Positions 44,601 to 57,409 of a DNA stretch of 64,000 bases are shown here, in pieces. The stretch is from positions 77,119,144 to 77,183,143 of the forward strand of contig OZ026515.1 of NCBI GenBank assembly GCA_964019695.1. Direction: 5' to 3'. This stretch comes from Loripinus fragilis (Eukaryota > Mollusca > Bivalvia > Lucinida > Lucinidae). How positions within the stretch are numbered: the stretch's first letter is position 1; the number at the start of each line of letters is the position of its first letter. Under the pieces are notes generated by a model. That model was not told the origin of the DNA. It did not search any database and saw only the letters and a list, made by a program, of their open reading frames with translations. The position numbers and the translations under genes were made by a program.

Positions 44601-44721
44601 AGTTGCTTGCTTTGCTTTAATTGTATTTTCATGCCATGTGATTGTTAGTGTTCTGTGGCCTCTCGGTGCAGTGGGGTGGTCTGCAGTGTGTGATTGTGGC
44701 ATTCCCTGGTCATAGTCGCAT

Positions 44722-46076
44722 TACGAGGGGCATTTGGAAAGTTCTTAGCATGGTCTTCTATCTCAGTAACCGATTTACAAACCATATCATGTTTGGTATC
44801 ATTTTAAAGAGCTATCTTTCCTCTATGTTATGACACAAATATCATGAGGATATTATCATGCAGACACGAAAAATATTATTGTGAATGCATGCACTGTTTG
44901 TATACTGGAAAGCGCAAAATTACAGTGGAAAATATAACATTTTACCTTTTGAAAAGTGTGCAGAACATTAACAATAGTTCATGAAATTAGCTACTTTTCT
45001 ACCATTTGGTAGGTCACAATCTGGTACAGATATTATACAATTTATGACCGAGTTGGATGATTCTTATAACTAAATACCGGAACAGCAATACCAAAACCGT
45101 CTAGAAAGCAAAGCATTGCGCTAATTTTTTCGCCTAAAAATCGCATGTCAGAATGCACATATTTTGATAATAATTAACCGACAGAAGTTTTAAAATGCCT
45201 TGCGGTGGTATTTGTGTCAAGTACACTGTATGCGCTTTGTATTGAAACAAAAATAAATTTTGTAAACCCGAACAAAGGGAAGATAACTCTTATAATCTTA
45301 CCATGGGACAGAGTGAGTTTAGCTATGAGCTGACGTTCTGGCTCATTTTAATAAAAACAGTGGCAAACAAAAAAGTAAAAATGCCCTGAGAGCAAAAATC
45401 AATCAATTTTGTGATAGTTAACGCGATACCATGAGAAGTTCTTATGCCATCGACAAAATGTGAGGGGTTAAGTTACCCCACCCACTTCTTGAAAAGTAGG
45501 GGCAGTGTTATAAGGAATAATTTTCTTGAATACAGAACTAAACAAGCCACCCTTTTTGCGTGACGAAATGATTTTTATGCATTGTTTGCTACAAATAAAG
45601 CAAAACATTTACTCAATAGGCATTTTTCGTGCTCCTGTAGTGACACAATTTATAGTAAAAGTATAAAGAAAAATCGAAAAAAAGTCCCATTTTTGAAAGT
45701 TTACCATTTCTCCATTAGTCAACATTTCCCGAATGTAAAGGTGGTAGTCATGCAAGCAGTGATCGCATAATATAATTTAATAAAAATAAGTTGGCACCAA
45801 ATCGTTAATTTGTCAAATCAAGATCGCAAATAAGGTCCCAAATTTCCCTTCGCTTTTTCCCCCAAGCATTTTGCTTAAAATTTCCGCCAGTATATAAACC
45901 CCTACTCATTTTGAGCATGCGCTGCACGTGCATGCCAAGTCTTTTTTTCGACAAAAAAATAAACCATCAAGTAGCCGTTGAATTCTAGTTTCCAAAAATG
46001 TATTATTTGATAGTATTTTATCAATGCATTGTGGAGTTATGATGCCATGCTAAGAACTTTCCAAATGACCCTCGTA
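44722..46076. mobile_element. TA-flanked 1.35-kb terminal-inverted-repeat element A
   Basis: TA at 44722-44723 and 46075-46076 flanks 1,351 bp. Left end CGAGGGGCATTTGGAAAGTT and right end AACTTTCCAAATGACCCTCG are inverted repeats extending through CTTAGCATGG (about 30 bp). CGAGGG-type ends and TA duplication are features of mariner-like elements, whose usual length is also about 1.3 kb. I find no transposase frame: the longest frames are about 63 codons. It is either a fully decayed or a non-autonomous copy. Confidence 0.85.
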
Positions 46077-46084
46077 TGACGAAC

Positions 46085-49000
46085 CCAATAGTATTATGAG
46101 TACACTAAGCAAAATCTCAGAACAGTACCGCTCTTGACTGATTAGAACCGCAGACCAGTACAAATCGTGTCTGATAAGGGTCTCAAACCAGTACCACTTT
46201 TGTCTAATAAGAAACTCAGACCAGTATCGCCCTTAACTGATTAGAATCTCAGACCAGTATCGCTCTTAACTGATTTGAATCTCAGACCAGTACCACTCTT
46301 GACTGATAAGAATCTCAGACCAGTACTGCTCTTGTCTGATAAGAATCTCAGACCAGTACCGCTCTTGTCTGATAAGAATCTCAGACCAGTACTGTTCTTG
46401 TCTGATAAGAATCTCAGACCAGACCACTCTTGTCTGATAAGAATTTCAGACCAGTACCGCTCTTGTCTGATAAGAATCTTTGACCAGTACCGTTCTTGTC
46501 TGATAAGAAACTCAGACCAGTTCCGCTCTTGTCTGATAAGAATCTCAGACCAGTACCGCTCTTGTCTGATAAGAATCTCAGACCAGTACCGCTCTTGACT
46601 GATTAGAATCTCAGACCAGTACCACTCTTGTCTGATTAGAATCTCAGACCAGTACCGCTCTTGACTGATAAGAATCTCAGACCAGTACCGCTCTTGACCG
46701 ATAAGAATCTCAGACCAGTACTGTTCTTGTTTGATAAGAATCTCAGACCAGACCACTCTTGTCTGATTAGAATCTCAGACCAGTACCGCTCTTGTCTGAT
46801 AAGAATCTCTGACCAGTACCGTTCTTGTCTGATAAGAAACTCAGACCAGTACCGCTCTTGTCTGATAAGAATCTCAGACCAGTACCGCTCTTGTCTGATA
46901 AGAATCTCAGACCAGTACCGCTCTTGAATGATTAGAATCTCAGACCAGTACCACTCTTGTCTGATTAGAATCTCAGACCAGTACCGCTCTTGACTGATAA
47001 GAATCTCAGACCAGTACCGCTCTTGTCTGATAAGAATCTCAGACCAGTACCGCTCTTGACTGATTAGAATCTCAGACCAGTACCACTCTTGACTGATTAG
47101 AATCTCAGACCAGTACTGTTCTTGTCTGATAAGAATCTCAGACCAGTACCACTCTTGTCTGATTAGAATCTTAGACCAGTACTGTTCTTGTCTGATTAGA
47201 ATCTCAGACCAGTACTGTTCTTGTCTGATTAGAATCTCAGACCAGTACCGCTCTTGTCTGATAGGAATCTCAGACCAGTACCGCTCTTGACTGATTAGAA
47301 TCTCAGACCAGTACCACTCTTGTCTGTTTAGAATCTCAGACCAGTACTGTTCTTGTCTGATTAGAATCTCAGACCAGTACCGCTCTTGTCTGATAAGAAT
47401 CTCAGACCAGAACCGCTCTTGACTGATTAGAATCTCAGACCAGTACCAGTCTTGTCTGTTTAGAATCTCAGACCAGTACTGTTCTTGTCTGATTAGAATC
47501 TCAGACCAGTACCGCTCTTGTCTGATAAGAATCTCAGACCAGTACCGCTCTTGACTGATTAGAATCTCAGACCAGTACCGCTCTTGTCTGATTAGAATCT
47601 CAGACCAGTATCGCTCTTGTCTGGTTAAAATCTCAGACCAGTACCGCTTTTGTCTGATTAGAAACTCAGACCAGTACCGCTCTTGTCTGATAAGAATGTA
47701 AGACCAGTACCGCTCTTGACTGATTAGAATCTCAGACCAGTACCACTCTTGTCTGATTAGAATCTCAGACCAGTACTGTTCTTGTCTGATAAGAATCTCA
47801 GACCAGTACCGCTCTTGTCTGATAAGAATCTCAGACCAGTACCGCTCTTGACTGATTATAATCTCAGACCAGTACCACTCTTGTCTGATTAGAATCTCAG
47901 ACCAGTACTGTTCTTGTCAGATTAGAATCTCAGACCAGTACCGCTCTTGACTGATTAGAATCTCAGACCAGTACCGCTCTTGTCTGATTAGAATATCAGA
48001 CCAGTATCGCTCTTGTCTGGTTAGAATCTCAGACCAGTACCGCTTTTGTCTGATTAGAAACTCAGACCAGTACCGCTCTTGTCTGATAAGAATCTCAGAC
48101 CAGTACCGCTCTTGACTGATTAGAATCTCAGACCAGTACCACTCTTGTCTGATTAGAATCTCAGACCAATACTGTTCTTGTCTGATAAGAATCTCAGACC
48201 AGTACCGCTCTTGTCTGATACGAATCTCAGACCAGTACCGCTCTTGACTGATTAGAATCTCAGACCAGTACCACTCTTGTCTGATTAGAATCTCAGATCA
48301 GTACTGTTCTTGTCAGATTAGAATCTCAGACCAGTACCGCTCTTGACTGATTAGAATCTCTGACCAGTACCACTCTTGTCTGATAAGAATCTCAGACCAG
48401 TACCGCTCTTGACTAATTAGAATCTCAGACCATTACCACTCTTGTCTGATTAGAATCTCAGACCAGTACCGCTCTTGACTGATTAGAATCTCAGACCAGT
48501 ACCACTCTTGTCTGATTAGAATCTCAGACCAGTACTGTTCTTGTCTGATAAGAATATCAGACCAGTACCGCTCTTGTCTGATAAGAATCTCAGATCAGTA
48601 CCGCTCTTGACTGATTAGAATCTCAGACCAGTACTGCTCTTGACTGATTAGAATCTCAGACCAGTACCACTCTTGTCTGATAAGAATCTCAGACCAGTAC
48701 CGCTCTTGTCTGATTAGAATCTCAGACCAGTACCGCTCTTGTCTGATAAGAATCTCAGACCAGTACCGCTCTTGACTGATAAGAATCTCAGACCAGTACT
48801 GTTCTTGTCTGATAAGAATCTCAGACCAGACCACTCTTGTCTGATTAGAATCTCAGACCAGACCACTCTTGTCTGATTAGAATCTCAGACCAGTACTGTT
48901 CTTGTCTGATAAGAATCTCAGACCAGACCACTCTTGTCTGATTAGAATCTCAGACCAGTACTGTTCTTGTCTGATAAGAATCTCAGACTAGTACCACTCT

Positions 49001-49320
49001 TGTCTGATAAGAATCTCAGACCAGACCACTCTTGTCTGATTAGAATCTCAGACCAGTACTGTTATTGTCTGATAAGAATCTCAGACCAGTACCACTCTTG
49101 TCTGATAAGAATCTCAGACCAGACCACTCTTGTCTCATTAGAATCTCAGACCAGTACCGCTCTTAACTGATTAGAATCTCAGACCAGTACCAGGCTTGTC
49201 TGATTAGAATCTCAGACCAGTACCGCTCTTGTCTGATTAGAATCTCAGACCAGTACCGCTCTTAACTGATTAGAATCTCAGACCAGTACCACTCTTAACT
49301 GATTAGAATTTCAGACCAGT
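46085..49320. repeat. 33-bp tandem array, segment 1 (about 98 units)
   Basis: Unit GAATCTCAGACCAGTACCGC plus TCTTGTCTGATAA, 33 bp. Frequent variants are CCACTC, CTGTTC, GACTGATTA and a 30-bp unit with CAGACCAGACC. As 33 is eleven codons, frames such as LIRQERYWSEI stay open on both strands; these are artefacts. The first few units are diverged. Confidence 0.97.
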
Positions 49321-51216
49321 GTTACGTGCCAGGCGTAACTAGAAAAGAATTCAGGAAACCAAAATTTTTCTATTTGGAAAGTCAGCAAAAAGCACTTTTA
49401 AAATTTTACAAAATTTATTAAAAACAAAAAATATCATTTACAATAAGCAATGGAAAATAGTTATACAATCAAAGAAAGTCTAATTTACAATACCTTGTAT
49501 GTCCGAACTGTCCCTCAGAATATTTATCAACACAAGTCTTTCAGCAGTTTCTTATCCCAGATTTTGAAGATAAACCCAGCTAACACATAACGTTAATGTA
49601 ACGTTTGCAAAAGGTCCCAAAATGGTTGGGTCAGACGTGACGTTTTGATAACGTTTTTAAGACGTAACTCTTATAACTGTTTTCTTTTATTATTTAGACA
49701 AAATTGCATGTTTCTTTAAGTCGTGCTAAAATAAATATAAAACGTTTGTAGTAATTTAGGAAATCGAAGTATCGGATGAAAAGCGTTTTAGCGATGTTTG
49801 AAAGACCTTTTAAACTGTTTATATAAATGTTGCTCAAATGTCAGATTTTGTCATTCGAGTGCAAGGTTTTAATAACATTATTATAACGTCGGTAATGTTT
49901 ACTTGCTAAAAATGATGTTGTAGCCTGCATCAGGGTAAACAATGATTAGAACAATGTTCTGGTATATAAAAAAAAAGTCTAAAATCATTTAGAAACGAGT
50001 TTATTAGCACGGAGGCAGTCATTAGTAGTGTTTTACCAAGAAAACAAAAACGTCATATTGACGTCATAAAGACGTTACTGACCTACCATATCTGAGTTTC
50101 GCATTTTTTCAAATGTGTTTTTAAGTAACGAAACCATATTCATTATTCGTATTATGATTTAATTTGCTAGTGTGATAAATACGTTTTGTACACACACTCC
50201 AGTGTATCCTAATTTAGCATATGTTTTGTATCCGAATCGACCCATTGTTCTTTTTCCCACCAATTTAAGCACGTGGCTTTGAGAACAAAGGCTGACCCAG
50301 TCTTTATAATTTTGAGGAGTGTTTTCTTTTCATAACGAAATTGGACTTGCTTTGAAGATGTTAATGTATCGCTAACATGTTGGATGTATTTTGTTTTAAA
50401 TGTTTGCTTCATATGCAGACTCTGCAGGTTCTACCTGCATATTTAAATATAAAACATCCTCAAAATGTCTTGGAAAACGTTCCTATAATGTTTTTAAAAG
50501 ACAAAACAATAACGTTGTAAGAACATTAAACAACGTTTCCATAACGTCTTTATAAAACGTTATTAGACCGTACAAAAAACTTGCCATTTTAAAGTCATTC
50601 AGACGTCCCATATAAACGTTATGTTACGTTAACTATAACGTTTTTAAAACATTTTCAAAACGTTTTTGTGTTAGCAGGGAATCCAAATGAACATGAAGTC
50701 TGAATCCAAAACTGAATAATCCAAAGTAATCCAGAATGAATAAGTTAAGCACTTTGTATTCCAATATAGAATTCCAGCACAAAAGGTTTAGACTTTTAAA
50801 AGGTGAAATTATTTCAAAGATGCCCTTATGAAAAATTAACTCTTATATACACCCTTTAAGAAAGTTCTAGAACGGTCAAGAAAGACTATTATATCATATG
50901 CTATATTTATTCATTCTGGAAAATTCCACAAACTTCTACTGAATTCCAGAACCTACTCAAAGTTTCTATTTGCATGGAAAAGAAAAGTCTAGTAAGTTCT
51001 GGTCTTTTCTCCAAGGTTCCAGTACCTTCTTTAGGTTCTAGATGATTAGTCATCATTCTAGAAAATTCTTATAACCAAATGATAAGAAACCAATGCTCTA
51101 ACCACTGAGCCAAAGAGTCGACTCCCTGACGCAGTTGTCAGAGATTGATTATATACTAGAAGCTATGCGAAATCTACCTTATGTAGATATATAGGTGAGA
51201 GTGCCTGGCCCGTAAC
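49321..51216. mobile_element. Element X copy 1, inserted in the 33-bp array, with nested insertion
   Basis: Ends GTTACGTGCCAGGC and GCCTGGCCCGTAAC are inverted repeats. ACCAGT lies directly outside both ends (49315-49320 and 51217-51222), a probable 6-bp target duplication from the array unit. Copy 2 is at 52571-53359. The 1,107-bp size difference equals exactly the nested element plus its 2-bp duplication. On the minus strand GGCTCAGTGGTTAGAGCATT (about 51106-51087) resembles a tRNA D-arm. Confidence 0.88.
49573..50681. mobile_element. Nested 1,105-bp element with AACGTT subterminal repeats
   Basis: AA at 49573-49574 and 50680-50681 flanks an element with ends CCCAGCTAACACATAACGTT and CGTTTTTGTGTTAGCAGGG. 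AACGTT and GTAACGTT-like words cluster within about 250 bp of both ends, a layout typical of transposase binding sites. Copy 2 of element X lacks it and shows the intact empty site GATAAATCCAAATG. No transposase frame; a 67-codon frame inside is not recognisable. Confidence 0.9.
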
Positions 51217-52570
51217 ACCAGTACTGTTCTTGTCTGATAAGAATCTCAGACCAGTACCACTCTTGTCTGATAAGAATCTCAGACCAGTACCGCTCTTGTC
51301 TGATTAGAATCTCAGACCAGTACCACTCTTGTCTGATAAGAATCTCAGGCCAGTACCGCTCTTGACTGATTAGAATCTCAGACCAGTACCGCTCTTGACT
51401 GATAAGAATCTCAGACCAGTACCACTCTTGTCTGATTAGAATCTCAAACCAGTACTGTTATGGTCTGATTAGAATCTCAGACCAGTACTGTTCTTGTCTG
51501 ATTTGAATTTCAGGCCAGAACCGCTCTTGTCTGGTTAGAATCTCAGACCAGTACTGTTCTTGTCAGATTAGAATCTCAGACCAGTACCGCTCTTGACTGA
51601 TTAGAATCTCAGACCAGTACCACTCTTGTCTGATTAGAATCTCAGACCAGTACCGCTCTTGACTGATTAGAATCTCAGACCAGTACCACTCTTGTCTGAT
51701 TAGAATCTCAGACCAGTACCGCTCTTGACTGATTAGAATCTCAGACAAGTACCACTCTTGTCTGATTAGAATCTCAGACCAGTACTGTTTATGTCTGATA
51801 AGAATCTCAGACCAGTACCGCTCTTGTCTGATAAGAATCTCAGACCAGTACCGCTCTTGACTGATTAGAATCTCAGACCAGTACCGCTCTTGACTGATTA
51901 GAATCTCAGACCAGTACCACTCTTGTCTGATTAGAATCTCAGACCAGTACCGCTCTTGTCTGATTAGAATCTCAGACCAGTACCGCTCTTGTCTGATAAG
52001 AATCTCAGACCAGTACAGCTCTTGACTGATTAGAATCTCAGACCAGTACTGTTCTTGTCTGATAAGAATCTCAGACCAGACCACTCTTGTCTGATTAGAA
52101 TCTCAGACCAGACCACTCTTGTCTGATTAGAATCTCAGACCAGTACTGTTGTTGTCTGATAAGAATCTCAGACCAGACCACTCTTGTCTGATTAGAATCT
52201 CAGACCAGTACTGTTCTTGTCTGATAAGAATCTCAGACCAGTACCACTCTTGTCTGATAAGAATCTCAGACCAGACCACTCTTGTCTGATTAGAATCTCA
52301 GACCAGTACTGTTCTTGTCTGATAAGAATCTCAGACCAGTACCACTCTTGTCTGATAAGAATCTCAGATCAGACCACTCTTGTCTGATTAGAATCTCAGA
52401 CCAGTACCGCTCTTAACTGATTAGAATCTCAGACCAGTACCACTCTTGTCTGATTAGAATCTCAGACCAGTACCGCTCTTTTCTGATTAGAATCTCAGAC
52501 CAGTACCGCTCTTAACTGATTAGAATCTCAGACCAGTACCACTCTTAACTGATTAGAATTTCAGACCAGT
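51217..52570. repeat. 33-bp tandem array, segment 2 (about 41 units)
   Basis: Same unit as segment 1. Its last 700 bp or more align with the last part of segment 1 at a constant shift of 3,250 bp, including rare variants (consecutive CAGACCAGACCACTC units). Its first units match those of segment 3 at a shift of 2,143 bp. Confidence 0.96.
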
Positions 52571-53359
52571 GTTACGTGCCAGGCGTAACTAGAAAAGAAT
52601 TCAGGAAACCAAAATTTTTCTATTTGGAAAGTCAGCAAAAAGCACTTTTAAAATTTAACAAAATTTATTAAAAACAAAAATTATCATTTACAATAAGCAA
52701 TGGAAAATAGTTATACAATCAAAGAAAGTCTAATTTACAATACCTTATATGTCCGAACTGTCCCTCAGAATATTTATCAACACAAGTCTTTCAGCAGTTT
52801 CTGATCTGAGATTTTGAAGATAAATCCAAATGAACATGAAGTCTGAATCCAAAACTGAATAATCCAAAGTAATCCAGAATGAATAAGTTAAGCACTATGT
52901 ATTCCAATATAGAATTCCAGCACAAAAGGTTTAGACTTTTAAAAGGTGAAATTATTTCAAAGATGCCCTTATGAAAAATTAACTCTTATATATACCCTTT
53001 AAGAAAGTTCTAGAACGATCAAGAAAGACTATTATATCATATGCTATATTTATTCATTCTGGAAAATTCCACAAACTTCTACTGAATTCCAGAACCTACT
53101 CAAAGTTTCTATTTGCATGGAAAAGAAAATTCTAGTAAGTTCTGGTCTTTTCTCCAAGGTTCCAGTACCTTCTTTAGGTTCTAGATGATTAGTCATCATT
53201 CTAGAAAATTCTTATAACCAAATGATAAGAAACCAATGCTCTAACCACTGAGCCAAAGAGTCGACTCCCTGTCGCAGTTGTCAGAGATTGATTATATACT
53301 AGAAGCTATGCGAAATCTACCTTATGTAGATATATAGGTGAGAGTGCCTGGCCCGTAAC
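52571..53359. mobile_element. Element X copy 2, without nested insertion
   Basis: 789 bp with the same ends and the same ACCAGT flanks (52565-52570, 53360-53365). It matches copy 1 closely, with few substitutions (for example GAACGATC/GAACGGTC). It arose by segmental duplication of array plus element, not by a new insertion, since the flanking array variants are shared. Confidence 0.9.
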
Positions 53360-54195
53360 ACCAGTACTGTTCTTGTCTGATAAGAATCTCAGACCAGTAC
53401 CACTCTTGTCTGATAAGAATCTCAGACCAGTACCGCTCTTGTCTGATTAGAATCTCAGACCAGTACCACTCTTGTCTGATAAGAATCTCAGGCCAGTACC
53501 GCTCTTGACTGATTAGAATCTCAGACCAGTACCGCTCTTGACTGATTAGAATCTCAGACCAGTACCGCTCTTATCTGATAAGAATCTCAGACCAGTACCA
53601 CTCTTGTCTGATTAGAATCTCAAACCAGTACCGCTCTTGTCTGATTAGAATCTCAGACCAGTACCGCTCTTGTCTGTTTAGAATCTCAGACCAGTACCAC
53701 TCTTGTCTGATTAGAATCTCAGACAAGTACCACTCTTGTCTGTTTAGAATCTCAGACCAGTACCACTCTTGTCTGATTAGAATCTCAGACCAGTACTGCT
53801 CTTGTCTTATTAGAATCTCAGACCAGTACCGCTCTTGTCTGTTTAGAATCTCAGACCAGTACCACTCTTGTCTGATTAGAAAAACTCAGACCAGTACTGC
53901 TCTTGTCCTATTAGAATCTCAGACCAGTACCGCTCTTGTCTTATTAGAATCTCATACCAGTATCGCTCTTGTCTGATAAGAATCTCAGACCAGTACAGCT
54001 CTTGACTTGTTTGAATCTCAGACCAGTACTGCTCTTGTCTTTTTAGAATCTCAGACGAGTACCGCTGTTGTCTGATTAGAATCTCATACAAGTACCACTC
54101 TTGACTAATTAGAATCTCAGACCAGTATCGTTCTTTTCGTATTAGAATCTCAGACCAGTACCGCTCATGACTGATTAGAATCTCAGACCAGTACG
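53360..54195. repeat. 33-bp tandem array, segment 3 (about 25 units)
   Basis: Starts with the same unit order as segment 2, then becomes increasingly diverged to the right (GTCTTATTAGAATCTC, GACTTGTTTGAATCTC). It ends at GACCAGTACGGCAGGC. Confidence 0.95.
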
Positions 54196-54696
54196 GCAGG
54201 CAAGTTAGAACACTTACCAGAGTGTATTTTGTAAAGTTAAAGTCAACAGATTCTTGTGGTGTGATGAAAATGTAAAGCCATAATAAAATACTGAGTTAAG
54301 ATCATACCTTCCATATACTAATATAAATGCATACACTCGTAAGTTACACTAAAACAATCTATTATCACAGGTAAGACATGGAGTGCACAAGGAGTAAACA
54401 AAGTTAAACTAGTAGTTCACTATACTGAACAAACTAGTGGAGTAGTAGTAGACACCAAGCTTAAACGTTGTGGCACTCCTGAGACAATTTAAGCATACAA
54501 AAGTGTCGTCTGTTTGCGTTGCAATGATCAATGCCATAGCACTCTGAATTCCGTGATAAACATCGTTTGTACCAAGTGCCACGTGGTGTATACAATAACG
54601 CTTGCGTGTTTTGCCAGTCCCAGCAACATAAATCTCAGCATGACAGAGAATTCAATAACTTAACAAATGTTCCTATTCCATAAATGGCAATGATTA
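54196..54696. other. Non-coding spacer
   Basis: About 500 bp without a recognisable gene or repeat. Confidence 0.45.
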
Positions 54697-54941
54697 TTAA
54701 CCCTTAAAGCGCCAAAAAAATGTATCTGAAATGTCATCTGCTGAAGTCGTCTGCTGCAAATAGTTGCCTAACATTACTGACAAATTAAGTATAGAAGCAA
54801 ACAGCGTGGACCCAGATCAGACTGCTCCCTATAGGAGCAGTCTGATCTGGGTCCACACTGTTTGCCATAGAGGCTTCTTAAACATTTCAGCAGACGAGAA
54901 AAGCAGACGACTTTTGTTGCGATTGGCGCATTAAGGGTTAA
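54697..54941. mobile_element. piggyBac-like MITE, complete copy
   Basis: TTAA at 54697-54700 and 54938-54941 flanks a 237-bp element with ends CCCTTAAAGCGCCA and TGGCGCATTAAGGG. TTAA duplication and CCC...GGG ends are hallmarks of piggyBac transposition. The centre is a hairpin with exact 23-bp arms, GTGGACCCAGATCAGACTGC and partner GCAGTCTGATCTGGGTCCAC, extended by GCAAACAG/CTGTTTGC. No coding sequence. A truncated relative is at 16136-16352. Confidence 0.9.
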
Positions 54942-55249
54942 TTCTTTGCATGCTGGGCATTTTTTGCATCCGTGTTTGTCGTCTACGGATTAAATTTGAA
55001 TTAACTTTTTTTCCGAAAATCAGGAATGCCATCAGGAATGTCATCAAACTTTGCCCGACATTTCTATAAGTTGTCGTGCCTTACAGTATCTTGGTCCAAA
55101 CTGTTTGCAAAGATAATTAACAGAGGACAACTGCGGGGAAGGAGTTAAAAGAGCGAACCCTGTGAAAATCAACCTTGCAATGTACATGAATGGAGATGTC
55201 AAGATAAACACACCAGTAATATTTCGGTTAATTGTCGTGGAGTCGATCG
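54942..55249. other. Non-coding spacer before the 56-bp array
   Basis: About 300 bp; nothing recognised. Confidence 0.4.
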
Positions 55250-56682
55250 CCATGACAGATCAAAAACCAGTACTAGTCTTGTAATTTGTCGTGTAGGAGG
55301 TCGAAATGACAAGATAAACAAACCAGTACTTGTCTAGTAAATTGTCACTGGCAGGGTAAGGATGACAAGACAAACACACAAGTACTTTTCTGATAAATTG
55401 TCATGGAAGCGTTAGGGATAACAAGATAAACAAAACAATAATATCTGTAAATTTGTTTGTGGAGGCGGTAGGGATGACAAGATAAGCAAACCAGTAGTAG
55501 TCTGGTAACTTGTCCCTGACGGAGTCATTGTGACAAGATAAACTCACCAGTACTTTTCTGTTTAATAGTCGTGGAAGCGGTCGGGATGACAAGATCATAA
55601 AACCAATAATATTCTTTAAATTGTTGTGGAGGCAGTCGGTATGACAAGATAAGCAAACCAGTACTGTTCTGTTAAATTGTCATGAAGGTGGTTGGGATGA
55701 CAAGATAAATAAACCGGTACTATTATGGCAAATTGTCATGGAGGTGGTCTAGATGACAAGATGAACAAACCAGTACAATACTGTTGAATCACCGTGGAGG
55801 CGGTCGGGATGACATCGGGATCACCAGTACAATTCTGGTACATTAAAAACTGCCGTAGAGGCGGTCGAGATGACAAGATAAACAAACCAGTACTGATCTG
55901 GTGAATTGTCGTGGAATCGGTTGGAATGAAAAGATAAACCAACCAATACAATTTTGGTACGTTGTCATGGAGGCGGTAGGTGATGACAAGATAAACACAC
56001 CAGTACTACTCTGGTAAAATATCTTGGAGGCAGTGAGGATGACAAGATAAACAAACCAGTAATAGTCTGGTGAATTGTTGTGGTTGTGGTCGGAATGACA
56101 AGATAAACAAACCAGTAATAGTCTGGTGAATTGTTGTGGTGGCGGTCGGGATAACAAGATAAACAAACCAGTAATAGTCTGGTGAATTGTTGTGGTGGTG
56201 GTCGGGATGACAAGAAAAACAAACCAGTAATAGTCTGGTAAAATGTCGTGGAGGCAGTGAGGATGACAAGATAAACAAACCAGTAATAATCTGGTGAATT
56301 GTTGTGGTGGCGGTTGGGATGACAAGATAAACAAACCAGTAATAGTCTGGTGAATTGTTGTGGTTGTGGTCGGGATGACAAGATAAACAAACCAGTAATA
56401 GTCTGGTGAATTGTTGTGGTGGCGGTCGGGATGACAAGATAAACAAACCAGTAATAGTCTGGTGAATTGTTGTGGTGGTGGTCGGGATGAAAAGATAAAC
56501 AAACCAGTAATAGTCTGGTGAATTGTTGTGGTGGTGGTCGGGATGACATGATAAACACACCAGTACTACTCTGGTAAATTGTCGTGGAGGCAGTGAGGAT
56601 GACAAGATAAACAAACCAGTAATAGTCTGGTGAACTGTTGTGGTGGCGGTCCGGATGATAAGATAAACAAACCAGTACTTCT

Positions 56683-56894
56683 GTCCTGCCAGCCAAGAGT
56701 GACAGTGACGTCATGTTTGGTTTACAAAGTTATCAGGGACTTATAATCGATAAATCACTTTTGCATTAATCCTTTACACAGAATAGGATTAATACACAAG
56801 TGATCCATCAATTCAAGTGAAGGGTACACGTTCGTGTTTTACTTAGCAATTGTAAACAAAGTTTTATGTCTCTGTCACTCTTGGTCGGCACGAC
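56683..56894. mobile_element. Foldback MITE inside the 56-bp array
   Basis: Ends GTCCTGCCAGCCAAGAGTGA and TCACTCTTGGTCGGCACGAC are inverted repeats continuing to TTGGTTTACAA/TTGTAAACAAA (about 45 bp per arm). An inner pair, AATCCTTTACAC...AATAGGATTAAT, and TAAATCACTTTTGC with ACACAAGTGATCCA extend the fold. No ORF. Confidence 0.85.
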
Positions 56895-57409
56895 AGTAGT
56901 CTGGTATATTACCTAGGACGCGGTCGGGATGACAAGATAAACAAACCAGTGCAATTCTGGTGAATTGTCGTGGAGGCGGTCGGGCTGTACAGATGTGCAA
57001 ACCAGTACCAGTCTGGTATATTGTCGTGTAGGCGGTACGGGTGACAAAATAAAAAAAATGCAATTCTGGTAATTCGGCATGAAGGCAGTTGGGACGACAA
57101 GATTATCAAATCAGTACTAGTCTGGCATATTGTCGTGGAGGCCGTCTTGATGTTAAGATAATCAAACCAGTGCAATTTTAGTAAAGTGTCGTGGATGCGG
57201 TCCGGATGACAAGATTAACAAACCAGTAATAGTCTGGTATATTGTCGTGGAGGCAGTTGAGATGACAAATAATCAAACCAGTACTAGTCTTCTATATTGT
57301 AGTGTAGGGAATAGGGATGAAAATATAAACAAACTATTGCAATTTTGATAAATTGTCATGGGGGCGGATCGGGTCGAAAGATTATCTAATCCAGTACTAC
57401 TGTAGTATA

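Noticed and set aside
46241..52084. ORFs with the period LIRQERYWSEI on the minus strand and SCLIRISDQYR on the plus strand
   Set aside because: The unit is 33 bp, eleven codons, and both strands are open. This is a repeat artefact.
55843..56714. Overlapping minus-strand ORFs of 200-250 codons
   Set aside because: Three 56-bp units make 56 codons, so all three frames stay open by repetition. Three frames overlap, which argues against coding.
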